NCBI GenBank assembly: GCA_022577435.1 | Contig: JAKOON010000004.1 | Location: 4,425,001 to 4,489,000 of the forward strand | Source: Embiotoca jacksoni | Lineage: Eukaryota; Chordata; Actinopteri; Embiotocidae | Reading direction: 5' to 3' | DNA length: 64,000 bases | Shown: piece by piece, positions 25,811 through 39,488 of the stretch | Numbering within the stretch: the first letter of the stretch is position 1 | How the letters are laid out: each line of letters opens with the position of its first letter | Translations under genes and position numbers: made by a program | The notes under the pieces: generated by a model | Databases searched by the model: none | The model's input: the letters and a program-made list of their open reading frames with translations, nothing else | What the model was told of the DNA's origin: nothing

Positions 25811-27014
25811 TTTTGCTGTGAGTGACCTGTCTACTCAGGCTTTTGTTTTTTATTCTGATATTGTGTAGTCTGAACCTGAACCTGAACCTCGGTCTATTTC
25901 CTTCACGACATCGGTCCTATTCTCTATCAACTTATGTCAATTGTGTTACTAATTTATTTTTGGTTGATTGAAGAAGCAATTACTTGAAAAAAGAAGATGC
26001 AGTAAACACCGTAGCCAGTTAGTTACTTTCCACCCCTGGTTGTCGAAAAATAAATAACAAAAAAAAAAGTGGCACAAAGTCTAGACCGTAAACTTAAACT
26101 AGCTTCAATGTATTTTACATAACACTGTATCAGTGTGATGATAGAAACTGCATGACATTAGAGAAATCAGAGGTAGAACAAAAGGTTTTGTGAAGCACTG
26201 ATACTGACATCATTTTACACTTAGAAAAGAGTGTGTGATTTGAAGTGCGTTCCCAGGAACCCTGAGATGGGGGCTGTGTGTTAAAGGGTGAGTCAGCACT
26301 GAGGCGAGCTGCCTTCATCTCAGGGTGGAGGGCTAATAATGAGCTGATGACAGACAGTGACCTTGTCCCTTATAGCCCTGGGCTCTACGATCCACCGTCC
26401 TGTGATGAATCACGCAGTTCACCAAAAAAAACGATTCTCAAGTTAAACCCTGTGCAATCATTTTTCATGTGGAATGCCAATTTTGTCCGCCTGTCCTTGG
26501 CAAACCGTCTGCCCTGAGCTCCCAGAGCAAACAGTTTCACACCCACAGTTACAGTAATAATACGCGTGTTCACTGTCCAACATACTTGAGAAGCTCGTGC
26601 AATACTGAAGAAACGCTTGATGTACAGCATGTTCTATCTCTGTCGTGTCGAAGCATCAAACTCACTGTTTTCAAGCCGATTTTGTCCTAAATGTGTTACA
26701 AGAATATTTTGAAATAAATGCATCTTTCCATAGACTGCATGTTGGTTTATTTGTTGTTGCTCTTGGGGAGTTTTTCTAATATTAAACCAATAATATGATT
26801 GATTAGTGCTGTCACTGTGTGTGCAGCTACAAAACCATGTTTGTGCTGGTTGACTGAATCTGTCCATGTTTCGGTATGGGAGTTTTGTTGAAGCATTAAA
26901 TTAATGAATGACGCTCATTACCTGTTGTCTCATCCACTCAGGACACACCTTTAACTGAATTAATATAAAATGTCAAGAACAAAAAATAACTTGTCAAAAT
27001 ATGAATGTTTAAAG

Positions 27015-27020
27015 TTTATT
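27015..27020 (-). terminator. srpx: candidate srpx polyadenylation signal (AATAAA on minus strand)
   Basis: Plus-strand TTTATT about 880 nt past the srpx stop codon at 27896. A minus-strand ATTAAA variant near 27383 is closer to the stop. Which is used is unknown. Confidence 0.3.
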
Positions 27021-27660
27021 CTTTTAGACTATGAACCATTTTTGAAAGAGCACCAGTGTCGTAGTGACAATTAAAACCATCAGTCCATAAACGTTTAGCC
27101 TGTGTTTACACATGTACACATTTACGCGTGTGCACGTGATGTGATTTTGCATTTAGATGTGTGTGTGACACTTTTACACATTTAGGCGTGACGAGTTTAT
27201 ATATGTAGATATATAGTATATGTATGTAAACACACACACACATATACGCGTGTATAATTACATCATATTCAGTCGCGTAAATCTTTTGCCTCATCTTCAG
27301 TTCTTCAATATACGCGGCCTCAGGAGATCTTGCATGTCTTCGGCTGACACTGACACACAGAAGAGCACATTCTGCACACAACATTTAATCAGTGTTAATT
27401 CAGGTGAAGATGCACGGTGCACAACACACACAGGGTACATCATTATTAGAGAGGTGAGACATAAATATTATACAGGTAAAAAGTTTTCCAGTTCACACAG
27501 TAAAAATACTTTTTGTACAAAATAGTAAAACATATTTCTGCTTTGAAAATATTAATAATAATAATAAAACAAATAGACACAGGAATCAATATGATTGTTA
27601 TGTAGTGTGTGGTCCGTCTCATCGAGAGCCGCCTCAGATCAGCACCACGACTGACACCCA

Positions 27661-27675
27661 AACACACACACACAA

Positions 27676-27723
<48 letters not shown>
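27661..27723. repeat. CA microsatellite in the srpx 3' region
   Basis: CA repeats with one AACG interruption; about 170 bp downstream of the srpx stop codon in transcript direction, hence probably within its 3' UTR as (TG)n RNA. Confidence 0.9.
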
Positions 27724-27724
<1 letters not shown>

Positions 27725-27895
27725 GAAGTGCACATGCACACTGGATAGAGGACAGAGTGAGTTCAGGTAGCAGTGTGCGAAATGTAGATAGAAACAGAAG
27801 ATCTGAGACGCTCTTGTCTGTTGTGACTGATAGAAATAAAAGATCAAAGATGGCTGCGAGTCCGTGGAAGTGCGCTGAAAGGGGTGGGGTGCGTT

Positions 27896-28130
27896 TTATG
27901 ACTGACAGGTCTGGCCTGCCTCCTGCTGTAGCACCATCTCGTCCTTGCGGTGGGGGAAGGTGTCGATGGTGGTGAATAATTCAGCCGCTGTGATCGGGAA
28001 TGGGTAGCGTTGCTTGTCCATGCCCTGCTTGTCGACCAGCACCATTTGGAAAGACCTTTGAGGAATCTGGAGCAGTAACCTAGGAAACGCACGCAGAAGT
28101 GAGCCAAAGTCACATGTGCTGAAGTTACGC

Positions 28131-28210
<80 letters not shown>

Positions 28211-29282
28211 AGTACCTGAGCTGCAGGGCCAGTCCAGGGGGGAGCAGCCTGTGCCGAATTCGGCCAACTTGTGCCGGATAAGTCCCGACCAGCTCAATAA
28301 CTGTCACATGTCTCAGATCCAGTCCACACTGAGCGTGCTGTTCCCATGGGACAGAAACAGAGAGACTCATCCATAAGTTTTACAGCCTTGTTATTGATTA
28401 ACATGCAGACAAAAAAAAAAAAACTGAGCACAGGCCATGTTACTGAGGATATGAAACTCTATTAAACCAGCAGGGCTGCAGCTAACGATTATGTTCATGA
28501 TTCATTTATGGTCGTCTCCACTCAACAAAGCGCTTTGTTTATACTTCCCTTGAACTGTTCTCATTTGCCGAAGCCTCTCTGTGCTCAGCTTAAATCTGAG
28601 TTTAACACATGGAAGTAGGTCGCAGCCATTTGTGGTTAAATATACATGTAACACAAGTGCAATGTGGAAACTCAAACCTCCAGTGGACAAACACTGAGAA
28701 GGATTTTCAGCAACGTGGGAGACATCTTACATCCGGCAGTATAACTTCAATAAACAATATCTGCATTTTCATAAAGTCTGGATTTTTCAAAGAAGGAGAA
28801 GGAGTATATTTTTTAACATGTTACATGTGAGGATTTTTTTTTTTTTTTTTTAATGGCAGACTGGAGAAAATCTCTGATTACTGAGGAGGGTCACTGCATT
28901 CAGGTCTTATTTTGTCAACTATGTATTAACAGGAATATTAACAATGAAAAATCTTCTGTTGGACAATATTTCCAATAGTAGTCCATTTGTAAGGGGCCTC
29001 ACGGTTGGCTTTTGCAGCCGTTCCAGTTGTCATATCATCTGTGTCTCTCCCCTCAGCTCTCTGCTGTAGCAATTTCTTTTAAAATAATTTAAGCCACTCC
29101 ACAATATTTCCAGAAGTACACACTGGAGAACACATACCCTCAGCTGTGAATCACTAATTCACAGTTACAGCAACCGTCTGGGCTTTTTTTTTTCGACTGT
29201 GGATTCGTGACACAGCGGATAGATTCAGATAGACCGACTTCATGGAGCCCAAAGGGAAATTCTGTGTTCACTGTGTGCACTG

Positions 29283-29331
<49 letters not shown>

Positions 29332-31560
29332 CTTATTTTAAGTTAGTTTTGTCTGTAAGGGAGCCCAACGTTTCCAAGATTTTCTTCCACTGCCAGTGCA
29401 GCAAGATTATTTCAAACTTGTCCCAGTAGATAAGTGATCATATTGACAAACAAAAACAAAGTAATAGTGAGAAAAATGATTTTAGAGAGGCTTGAAACAA
29501 GCTGCTTGAATAATAAATGTGTTGAGGAAATCATACATTTATCAAATTTAATTAAATTGTATGAAATAATTATATAATTTCCAAGTATAAGGTGTAATAC
29601 GCTTGTTTTGTCTGACCAAAAATCCAACTTAATCAATTATAATGATAGAAGATATAGAAATATATGATCAAAATAACCAGACAGATTTCAGGACTGATTG
29701 ATCCGCTTGTTGAAAAAAATGACACCGGTCTGTCTCTGAGCTGAAAACAGTCACTTTGAAAAGGTCAGCTGTGACTTCACGGTTTGTGACGAGCTGGGAA
29801 AACATCCACCTCAGAATAGCCTTATCAGAGCCGATGTCAGCATCATTTATTCAGCGCCGTGACATTTTCCGATCATCAGCACGACATCCTCTCTCCTGTT
29901 TATTTGTCTCGCTGCTTCGTCCCACTCAGGCAGCTGACCGAGAGAGAGACAAACACAGACACACTGCGGTCCTCCGTGTGAGCAGCGTCGCAGGGGACAC
30001 AAATGTGCGCTGTGTTGACTGTCATCGCTTTTCTCCTGCTCACCCCTCCATCTCAGGTGACCCACATTCAGCTCGTGTTCTCCCTGCGAGTCGTGCCTCA
30101 CCTGTAAGTTAGTCATCTGGAAGCGGTAATTGTGATTGGCGGCCGTTGGCGCGGAGATAATGAGGAGCCGTCGCTTCTCATAGAACTGGTCCAGCAGTGC
30201 AGCCGCCGTGCGCACTCCCACATTAATGTTCATGGCTGCGATGACAACGAATGTACAATTAAGTGATGCACACAGGACAAGAGGAGACGATCTATTACAA
30301 CACATTATTTCTGTGATGTGTCACATAATCTGATTCCTTCTGGCGGCTCTGTAGATGAAATCAAATGAACTGAAGTGAACAGGACACTGAGTTTAAAGAA
30401 CTGTAACACACTTTTTCCTTCCTCGTAGATACAGACTTTCAATGGAGGAGCGTCCAGTATTGATTTTCTTTTTTAATCGATGGATAGCAGAGGCGGCCAT
30501 TTTCTCCTCCACTGGCCTTCTCACATGAAACCACAAACAGTGTTGCCAGAATTGACAGACAGCAAGTGAGGAATCTAAACAAAAGTAGCCCCATTTTGAT
30601 TTCCAGTGTTAGACAGGGTCCCTCAAATGTTCAGTGGCTGAATACTGGTCTCATCTGCTCATGTTTTAACAATAAAATTAGGTGAACCTACATCAATGGA
30701 CACAATGAAAACAAATGATCCCCACCACGTCATTTAGATTCAGCAGTAAAAGCCTTAATTTATATGAACAGACGCACAAACTTCAAGGCCAAATGTCAAC
30801 TGAATGTTCAGCTTATTGAACTCAGTGTCCTGACAGTTAATGCTACAATTTGGAGAAGAGGAAGGACTGATTTATTGAAATACAGCCAAACTTTTTATCA
30901 GGGGAAAAGTTTCCAAATTGTAGAAAAGTAGCCCAAATTATCACAAGCCACAAAAACGGACTGCTTAATCATGTAAGAAATCACCAGGCTGGGTAGAACA
31001 AAGAACATCGATGTGAATGGTAATTTAAAACTGGAACAAAAGGGGTGAAGGTGTGGTCAACAAGCTATAAACTCTTTGCCTTTTTCTGGTCCTATCCCAA
31101 GAACTTATTAAATATTCTTGTAGCATGAATGCATGTAGCACAGAAGAATGAAAAGCAGGTTAAAAGAAGTGTATGAAATGTTTACCTTATTATTATTATT
31201 ATTATTATTATTAGAGTCTTACATAAATAAAATATAATAAATCAATTTAAATAGAGCTCATAAAACCAAGATAAAAAAGATGAGTGTGTCAATGTTTGCA
31301 AGTCTGTTAAAAATGGATCTACTCTCATTATCCAGAAAACCCTTTATTATTGTGTGTGTTGATCTGCTGGCGGTACATACGTGCACAGGTTGTGTCTGAG
31401 CCAGACCAGGTGAGTCCGTACTGACACACTCTGGCAGCGCTGCCCTGCAGCTCGAAGCCACCGGTGCAGGTGAATTCACAGGAGGCGCCGTAGTTGTCTC
31501 CGTCGCTGTCACACTTCATGTAACCGTTGTCCGGGGGAAACAGCGGGCTGCAGCGGCGCA

Positions 31561-31630
<70 letters not shown>

Positions 31631-34600
31631 GAAACATGGGAGGCAGCGAGGTGGCAGATGATTAATATTCACACAAAAATGTGTTGTTTTTTTTACTGCT
31701 GCTTTTTCATCACATCTCACAAAGTAAAAACACTTAAACTTCAAAACGGATTTATTTCAATCAGCTTCTTCACTATGAGCCTTGAGGTTTGACAGTAACT
31801 CTCTATCATCTGCAAAGGTTTTTTTACAGTTAAGGTCTTTTTTCATGAGATCTTCTAGGTTTCCCTGAACTGTTCGAAGTGATCTGACCTGGTTATAAAA
31901 TCGACTCCTTCTCCGTCATTGTATGGGTGGGAAAAGGAGACCAAACTTAAATCAGGATTCAGAATAATTTGAATGAAAATGTGATGACAGTTTTGGCGTT
32001 GTTAACTCTTGTTAATAACAACTCATGATGATGGTGGAGTTAGACGTTTAACATTAACCTGCTTTACTCTTGAACATTTTTCCATTTAATAAATTAAAAT
32101 TTCTGACTGAACAAGCTGAAGAAGGCCACCAGAAAACACCAGTTTTTGTTGGTGGACCATCTCACTGTGGAAAAGAAACAGGCACTGTCTGCTCCAGATA
32201 TGAATGTCTGACCTTCTTGCACCAAAACAAAGTGTTTTTCTCGACACAGTTGATCAAAATCTCTGCTTTGAGAAGCTCACCTCGCACTCTCACAGTGAAG
32301 CGGCAGGACCCTTTGTTCCCGGCCCGGTCAAACACAGTGTAAGACATCTTGTGGAGGCCCTCTAGGAAGTCTGATTTTGAAGGTTTTCCTTTCAGGATAA
32401 CACTGAAAAAAGAACATGCTCAGTTTTAATCTCACACTGTGATCTCACTTTTCAGAGTGTAGTAATGAACAGGATGAGAACAGACTGAAGAAAAATGAGA
32501 AAAAAGTCTAAAAGCAGACTGACTCTGTAAGGATGCCGTCTGCAGTGTCGACACCTTCTGGTGTGTCCCAAGCCACCCTCGCTGTCAGCTTCCCCGGTTC
32601 TGCCCACTTATCCTTCAGATTAGGGCACTTGATTTTTGGAGAATCCATATCTACAGAGAGAAAACAAAACATTTAAAACCTTAATAGAAAGGAAAACAAA
32701 GAAGAAAACAAACCTCCAACTCACTTCACAGGGTCACCTGGCGAGTAAACGCCACAACCCTGCCCATGCTTTCCACTCTGTCACAGCACATATGCAGTTT
32801 CACTCTTTCACTTTTGAAATAATGGTTCATAGACTTCTAACAAAAGTGGACAAAATCCAGCTTCTTATTTCTAGCTGACAACTTCGCTGGTAGATTTAAT
32901 CACAGATAGCCAAATAAGCTTCTTGTGTTGGTTGAAAACACTGTCACTGGCTGACTAGTTACGCGTCTCGGTGACTCATATTAAAATACGAATATTATGA
33001 CGGGTCTTACATATCCAGTTGAAGGTACTGTGCCAAAAGACTGAGGCTGAAGCTGCATATTCTGGTTGAAACAAGCTCATTGGCTGTCATAAAGTATAAT
33101 AAATTATGAGTGCAGTGTGGTGAAAATTAGTCACAAGTATGAAAGGAAACAATAAGATCAATCTGATCTGTCATTTTGTTCTAGCACACAAACATAACTC
33201 TTTAATGAACATTTAACAGTGACCAACTTGTTGTCGAGGACCAGAATGTAGGATTTAGTGGCATCTAGTGGAGAGGTTGTAGACTGCAACCAACTGAACA
33301 CCTGTCGCCTCACCGTCCCCTTCTCAGCGTGTAGGAAAAACTACAGCAGCTGCGAAACTTGTAAGGAGCATGAAAGCTCCTCTATGGAGACCGTGTTTGG
33401 TTTATCCCTTCTGAGCTACTGTAGATACATGATGGTGCAACATGGTGGTCTCTGTGGAAGAGGACCTGCTCCCTATGAAGATTTTAAGGGTTAATTCGAA
33501 GGTAATGAAAATACGATTCTTAGTTTATTAATGATTATAAACTAATGAAAACATATGAATATTATATTGCATTTCTGCCAATAGATCCTCCGAAGTCCTA
33601 CACACTGGACCTTTAACTGTAGCAGCGCTCACCTCCTAAAGTTACCAGTCATCCTATGGCAAAATTAAATTAGAAAGAGATGCTCATTGCAGACACTGCA
33701 AGAGTCAAAAATATATTTTAAGGTGCCACGAAGAGTGAGGTAAATCATAACTCTTAGGAAACAGGGCTGAAAATTCAAATTGATCACACAGACAGAGAAG
33801 TGGAAGACTTAATGTCATTTCACAAACAGCAGTGGTAAGGATGTGCTGCTTGTGGTGCAGTGATAATGGAAAGAGTCTCTTCAAGTGCCCAAAACCCCTG
33901 AAATTACCAACTGGTCGCAAAACTATTCTGTCGTTTATAAGATCACTTAAATACAGCTTTTCATTAAAAACTGTCTTTTTTTTTTTTTTTTTTGCTTAGA
34001 CTGAAACTAAGAAGTGAAAAACATGTACTGTATATTTGTGTTGAGGGGAGACAAACCATAGTCTACTTTTCTGCTTCTGTGTATGATGTATGAACATGTC
34101 TAGAGGCCTGTTTTCTCCCAACATCAATCATAAAACCTTGTACTATGAAGAATATGCTTTGTCGTGACTTTTATCTAGTAGCTGGAGCTGGCCTTGCGCC
34201 GTAAGCAGGTAATTACTTGTTAGAGGCCTGGAGGCTCCAGTCCTCTGTGGGAGACTTACGTAAGTACAGAAGAAAAGCATAGACAGTCTTACCAACACAG
34301 GTTGGGACTCCAGCGCTCCACACCTTGGTGTGCTGGCAGGTTGACGTCTTCTGGCCCTTCAGACTGAATCCAGGGGAGCAGAAGAACTCGCAGCGAGAGT
34401 TGAAGTAGGAGCCGTCCGAGCACTTGTAGCCGCCGTTAACTGGCATGTCCAGTTTAGGACAACGGATCTCTGTCAGCAGAGGGAGCTCAGTGTTAATGCA
34501 GCGGTTGCTTTGAATGTTTGGCTCTTCCTACTCTTAATTTAGGGTACCGCATTTATGCACCGATGCAACAAGGTCTTCTTTGATATGGTAAAAAAAAAAA

Positions 34601-36976
34601 AAAGATGCAAAGTTTTTGATGCACAGTTGCCTAAACTGACCTGGACCAAACTTATTCTAGAGCAGCAGTGATAAAAAGCAACAGTAGTGATTGTTGGGTG
34701 GTTGAACAGAGTCTGAATCCTACCGAGTTGGAATTGCTGGTGCAATTTTGTTTTAACTTTTCTAAAATTGCCTTTCAGACAATCACTCCGACTTCATTCT
34801 TCTCACAACTACTTCTGTCTTTTGTACATACAACTGGTGCAGCACTATAAATGTCTTCAAGGACAGATATTCTGGAAATGTGCCCCATTATCCCAATACT
34901 TACTCACTCAGCCCTCTCTATGACGGCCTGCTTTTTGAGTGTGACCGTTTACATAGCAGACATCCCCTTATACAAACAAGCATACCATCAGTGCAGTAGT
35001 ATCCCTTAACATCCTGTGTTACTATGGAATAATTGAGCGTATCATGGTATAAATAATGTTCCCACAGAGGCTTTAACACCCTGCCAGGAGTCGACTTCTG
35101 GGGCCAGTAATGTCCATGTAATTGTTTACATATTTGTTGTATTAAATAATATTGTGAGCATCAGCTACAGGAAGCTGTATGATTAAACATTTTTGATTTC
35201 CATAACAAAGACTTTCTACAATAATTGAATCAAACAGTGACTACCTTGGCTTGAAAATGAACCCAGAGTTAAGCGAATGCCCCAAAAAAATCCCTGGTTT
35301 CTAATTGACCCCCATTCAAAAAGCATCAAATTCTCTCTAGAAATATTAAGTCATTATGATGTCAGTAGCTGAATTTAAGCCCTCTATTAACTGTGCTGGT
35401 GGTCATTTTGGAGATTATAGCTCCATTAACAAGATTTGACAGCTTGTGAAATGCTTTGATGTCTGCTGTGTTGACGTTGATTGACAGCCCTGGACGTATT
35501 TCCAGCAGATGAAAGCCAACCAGCCCCAGTCTTTATTTTGAAAAGGAGCTGGTTCAAAATAGAAAAAGTGCCAAACTGCAACTCTGGACTTAAATTTGCA
35601 AACTAGTGAGTGATATCACATCTCGCTACATCCCTTATTTACAGTGTGTGCATACAAACAGTGGGATACATGATGTGTGTGCAGGTGTTCAGGTGGATCT
35701 TAGCTCTTACCTCGGCAGGCGTAGTTAGAGGACCAGTGTTTGCTGGCCATACACACCACCTCTGAGCTCTGGACCTCGTATCCCTGCTTACAGCGGATTT
35801 TACAGCGTGTCCCCATCACGTTCCTGTAGTGCTCCCCTCTGGGTGTACGACAGCTCACGTCACCATGTTTCACCTTAATGGGCGCACACCACGGGGTTCC
35901 TAAAAACAGAGGAAAGAGAATTACACTGTCCTTCTCCTCACAGCGCCGAGACAGTTACGTGTTTTCTATGCCGCGGCCTTGGAGTGGGAGAGACTCGATA
36001 ATAAGCACTTACCTGAAGACTCTGAAATGGCTAGAAAGACTTCTTTTATTAGTGTGAAAATGTAAAAACCCACCTATCACCTTGAGTACAGGCAGATACG
36101 GTAGATTTCTCATTACCTTATCTGCGGCTTTCCATAATCCAACAGTGTCTCAGGAGGGAAAGAAGATAACTTCTTTTGAGTAAGAGACAGATAATAAAGG
36201 CTAGGGAGCACTTTAATTCCAGTGTGTCAGAGTGTGAAAGTCAATGCTCAGATAAAAGTCTGTTTTGAGAGTGCAGGCTTTTCTGATTCTTATCACACCA
36301 CTGATTTAGGTATCGTCTCTGTTCATTGTCACCTGGATCCATTTCTCTCCTTTCAAGATTTAGTCTGTTCAGTTTTGGTCTTTAGAAATGCCGCCATAAA
36401 TAAAGGAAGTTATATTTATTACATTTATTTATTTATTTATTCATTCTTTCTTTCTTTCTTTCTGAGATATTGTGTTTGAATCTACAGCCAGTTATCTCAT
36501 CTTATCATGAGAACTGGAAACAGTAATAAACAGTTAGCGGTCATAAGGTCTGCAGACTGGAGCCAGTGGCTGACTTTTATACCTTTACACAGAGGCAGCT
36601 GTTCTTTCCAGCATTTATTTTAAGTTAAATTAGCCGGCTACTGGCCATACATCTTCCTATTTATCATAGAGAAATGATGATGGTGTCAATCTTTTCTTCA
36701 GACTCTCGTCAAGAAAGCAAAAATTATCCAAACATGATGAACTATTCCCGTAGGACCCTTGCTTGAAGGACACCATTTCTTTTCAGCGTGTCCCCTCAGA
36801 TGGTGGTTATCTGCCCATCTCTACAATACTTGTGTAAAAATTCCTTCTCTGATGCCAGGTTTGAGGGGCCACAAGGTTCGTATTCCAATACAGTGAAATC
36901 AAAATCTGCAATTTATTTCCTGCTGGCTCAGGACAAACACTCAGCCCTCTGGACCAACACACACACACACACACAT

Positions 36977-37043
<67 letters not shown>

Positions 37044-39409
37044 GAGGAGAATACACACCAGTTTAGGCTAATTTCCAGTTGGAATAAAGATGAGTATTCA
37101 TTACACAGCCAGCCTTCTCTGCTCTCTCTCTGTGTAAGTGTGTGTGTGTTGGCACAGTTTCCACAGCCACCAAGTTAAAGAAAATAATACTACATTTGAG
37201 CTTTTACACGGGGCAGAGTTGGTTTGGCCTGGATGAAAATGTTCCGTGTCTAACTGACCCCGAAATTAAAGCTGGAAGCTACTTTGACGTAACTGTTTCA
37301 GATTACAAAACTGGCAGAACTAACTGGTGTTGAATTATGTCTCTTTAGAGACAGTTAAATCCAAAAATAAATGTTTCTGGCTCGATCCCGTGACCCTCAA
37401 TTAGTTAAATGTTCGGTTATCTTTTGCTATATTCCAACTAAATGACAAAATTATATAAAATCCTTTTCCTGTAAAATACAAAATATACAAAACTCCCTCT
37501 TCCTCTTCCTGTAAAACAATAAAATATTTTTCAACTTGGGGTCATATAAATGAATGAAATGTTCTTTGAGGCAAGTAGCTTCACATTTAACTATTAGCTT
37601 GGGTCATAGTAGCTAGCACATCTTCAGCAGCAAATAGAGTATTATAGATCAGAACTTATTTAAGTATATCTAAAGCTCTTTCTTTCTATTGTTGAAAACG
37701 TAAATATTTCTATCCTGTATGTGAAGTCGTGTAAATCAATCCAATCAAATGCATTTATGGCAACGAGCTACTGAGTTGTGGCACGCCGACGTAGCAGCAA
37801 ACAAGATCATGAGAGGTGACCGTTTGGATCGCAACCAGAACAAACTTTGTTTAGACTGTAGTTTTACTTTAAATAATTTCTTAGCCCCTAGCTCTCCTGT
37901 TTCTCGTCTAACAAAGTTGCGAAGGTGTCAGTGGAAGCTCGCCATCCTCTGCAGCACCGTGCTGTATTTGTGAAGCCACAACAGTGCGTAAGCAATGCAA
38001 TTAAAGGAAATCAAAAGGATTTGATTTAAATCCTTATGGCAAACCCACCAATACATTAAGTTTGTTTAAATTAAATCACATTACGTGGAGCCCTCTGCCT
38101 ACTGTTTCATTATTACTGCAAATTGAAAACATAACTCTCAGAGCGATCGTCTGTATGAGGTGATGTCATCACTATCTGGGGGACATGAAAACGTATTTAG
38201 TCTGATCACAATAAATGAAATATCCCTCAAATTTCCAAATGCATGCGCTGTATGTATGCATGTGTGCTTTGGCAAGGGACAAACCAAGTGTGGTCACCTT
38301 TATATCTACGAGAATACCAGTCCTCATCATCTCCGTAGGCGGACTGTCCTGACCCTGGGGAGGAAAGAAAACAAGAAAAAGCAACTAACACAATGAAGAG
38401 CTGCGTCCAAGTTGTTAGGCAATGTTTAAAAGCATTGTCCTGGGCTGACCTGTGTGGGTCTTTTTTCTGAAAAATACAGCGCCACGAACAGGCTTATGAA
38501 TATTGCTTAACTTTTCATCTGAACCAGACTTCAGGGGGCCTGATCTGGATCTTTTGGACAGGAAACATGCACAATGAAAAAAACCCTCAAAAGATCTATT
38601 TTTTTCCAGCTTGTTTGGAAAAATGAATCTGTTTAACACAAAGATTCACTCAGTGGTCCCCTGTAGCGTCCGGTTAAGAATGAAGGGAGTACAACTATTT
38701 TAAAACTTTTTGTTCCAAAACAGCTCCCAGCTACCTACCGTGGATAGCTATCCATTTTTCATCCTCTTTAACAGTCAGAACATTTCTCAGACAGGACAAA
38801 AGATATGCAGACCATGAAAACAGTTAGCATTCTGGGTGGTGGCTGCAGAGCTGGTGCTCAACACAGTTGAATGGCACTGGTAAAGACAAATGTGAGGGGA
38901 ATTGTCATGAGCAGGGGGGGAGGGGGGGGCTATTTGAAGAAAGAAGAAGAAGGAATGGTGGGAGATAGATTTAGTGCCTCCAGTCCTGCTCTAAGAGGAA
39001 ATGGGTAAGGAAAGGGTTAAAGTAGGGAGGATGTTATGAACCCCTGTGTGAATGTGTCCTCTGTTCAGGATCCACGAGGGAGGAGTGTCCGACCCTCCTC
39101 CAGCTTCATATATCAGCTGCATGTTGGTCACCGAGTCTGATACCGTGAGCAAGTCTCCCGTACCGTTCACCATTCCTCATCGTGGCTTTACTGTCAGTTG
39201 AATAAAAGCTGTCTGGACCAAACACACACATATACATACAACAAGCTTTAAGGTTTCAGCAGTCAGATCACACAGCATGGACAGACCAAGCCCACATGAG
39301 TGAGTCAGATTTAACTGTCTAATGGGAAAACGTAAGTGTCCACTTCTCAATGGGGTGAGAGGGGAGACGGGAGGGGGGAGGGCATTGCGAGGTATGGAAA
39401 AATAATTAG

Positions 39410-39488
<79 letters not shown>

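Larger units (their letters stand above)
24467..27895. other. convergent sytl5 / srpx 3' region
   Basis: Holds the 3' UTRs of both genes. A purine-rich stretch with an A19 run follows the sytl5 stop (24470-24600). AATAAA motifs on the plus strand at 26045-26050 and 26713-26718 are candidate sytl5 ends, and minus-strand signals near 27015 and 27383 are candidate srpx ends, so the two transcripts may nearly meet. 25350-25810 resembles a dispersed repeat, and 27661-27723 is a CA microsatellite. No additional gene seen. Confidence 0.5.

Noticed and set aside
35390..35640. A further possible dispersed repeat in the srpx intron upstream of exon 4
   Set aside because: Some phrases (TTGACAGCTTGTGAAATG, GATTGACAGCCCTGG) look familiar from fish repeats, but no second copy could be found in the window.
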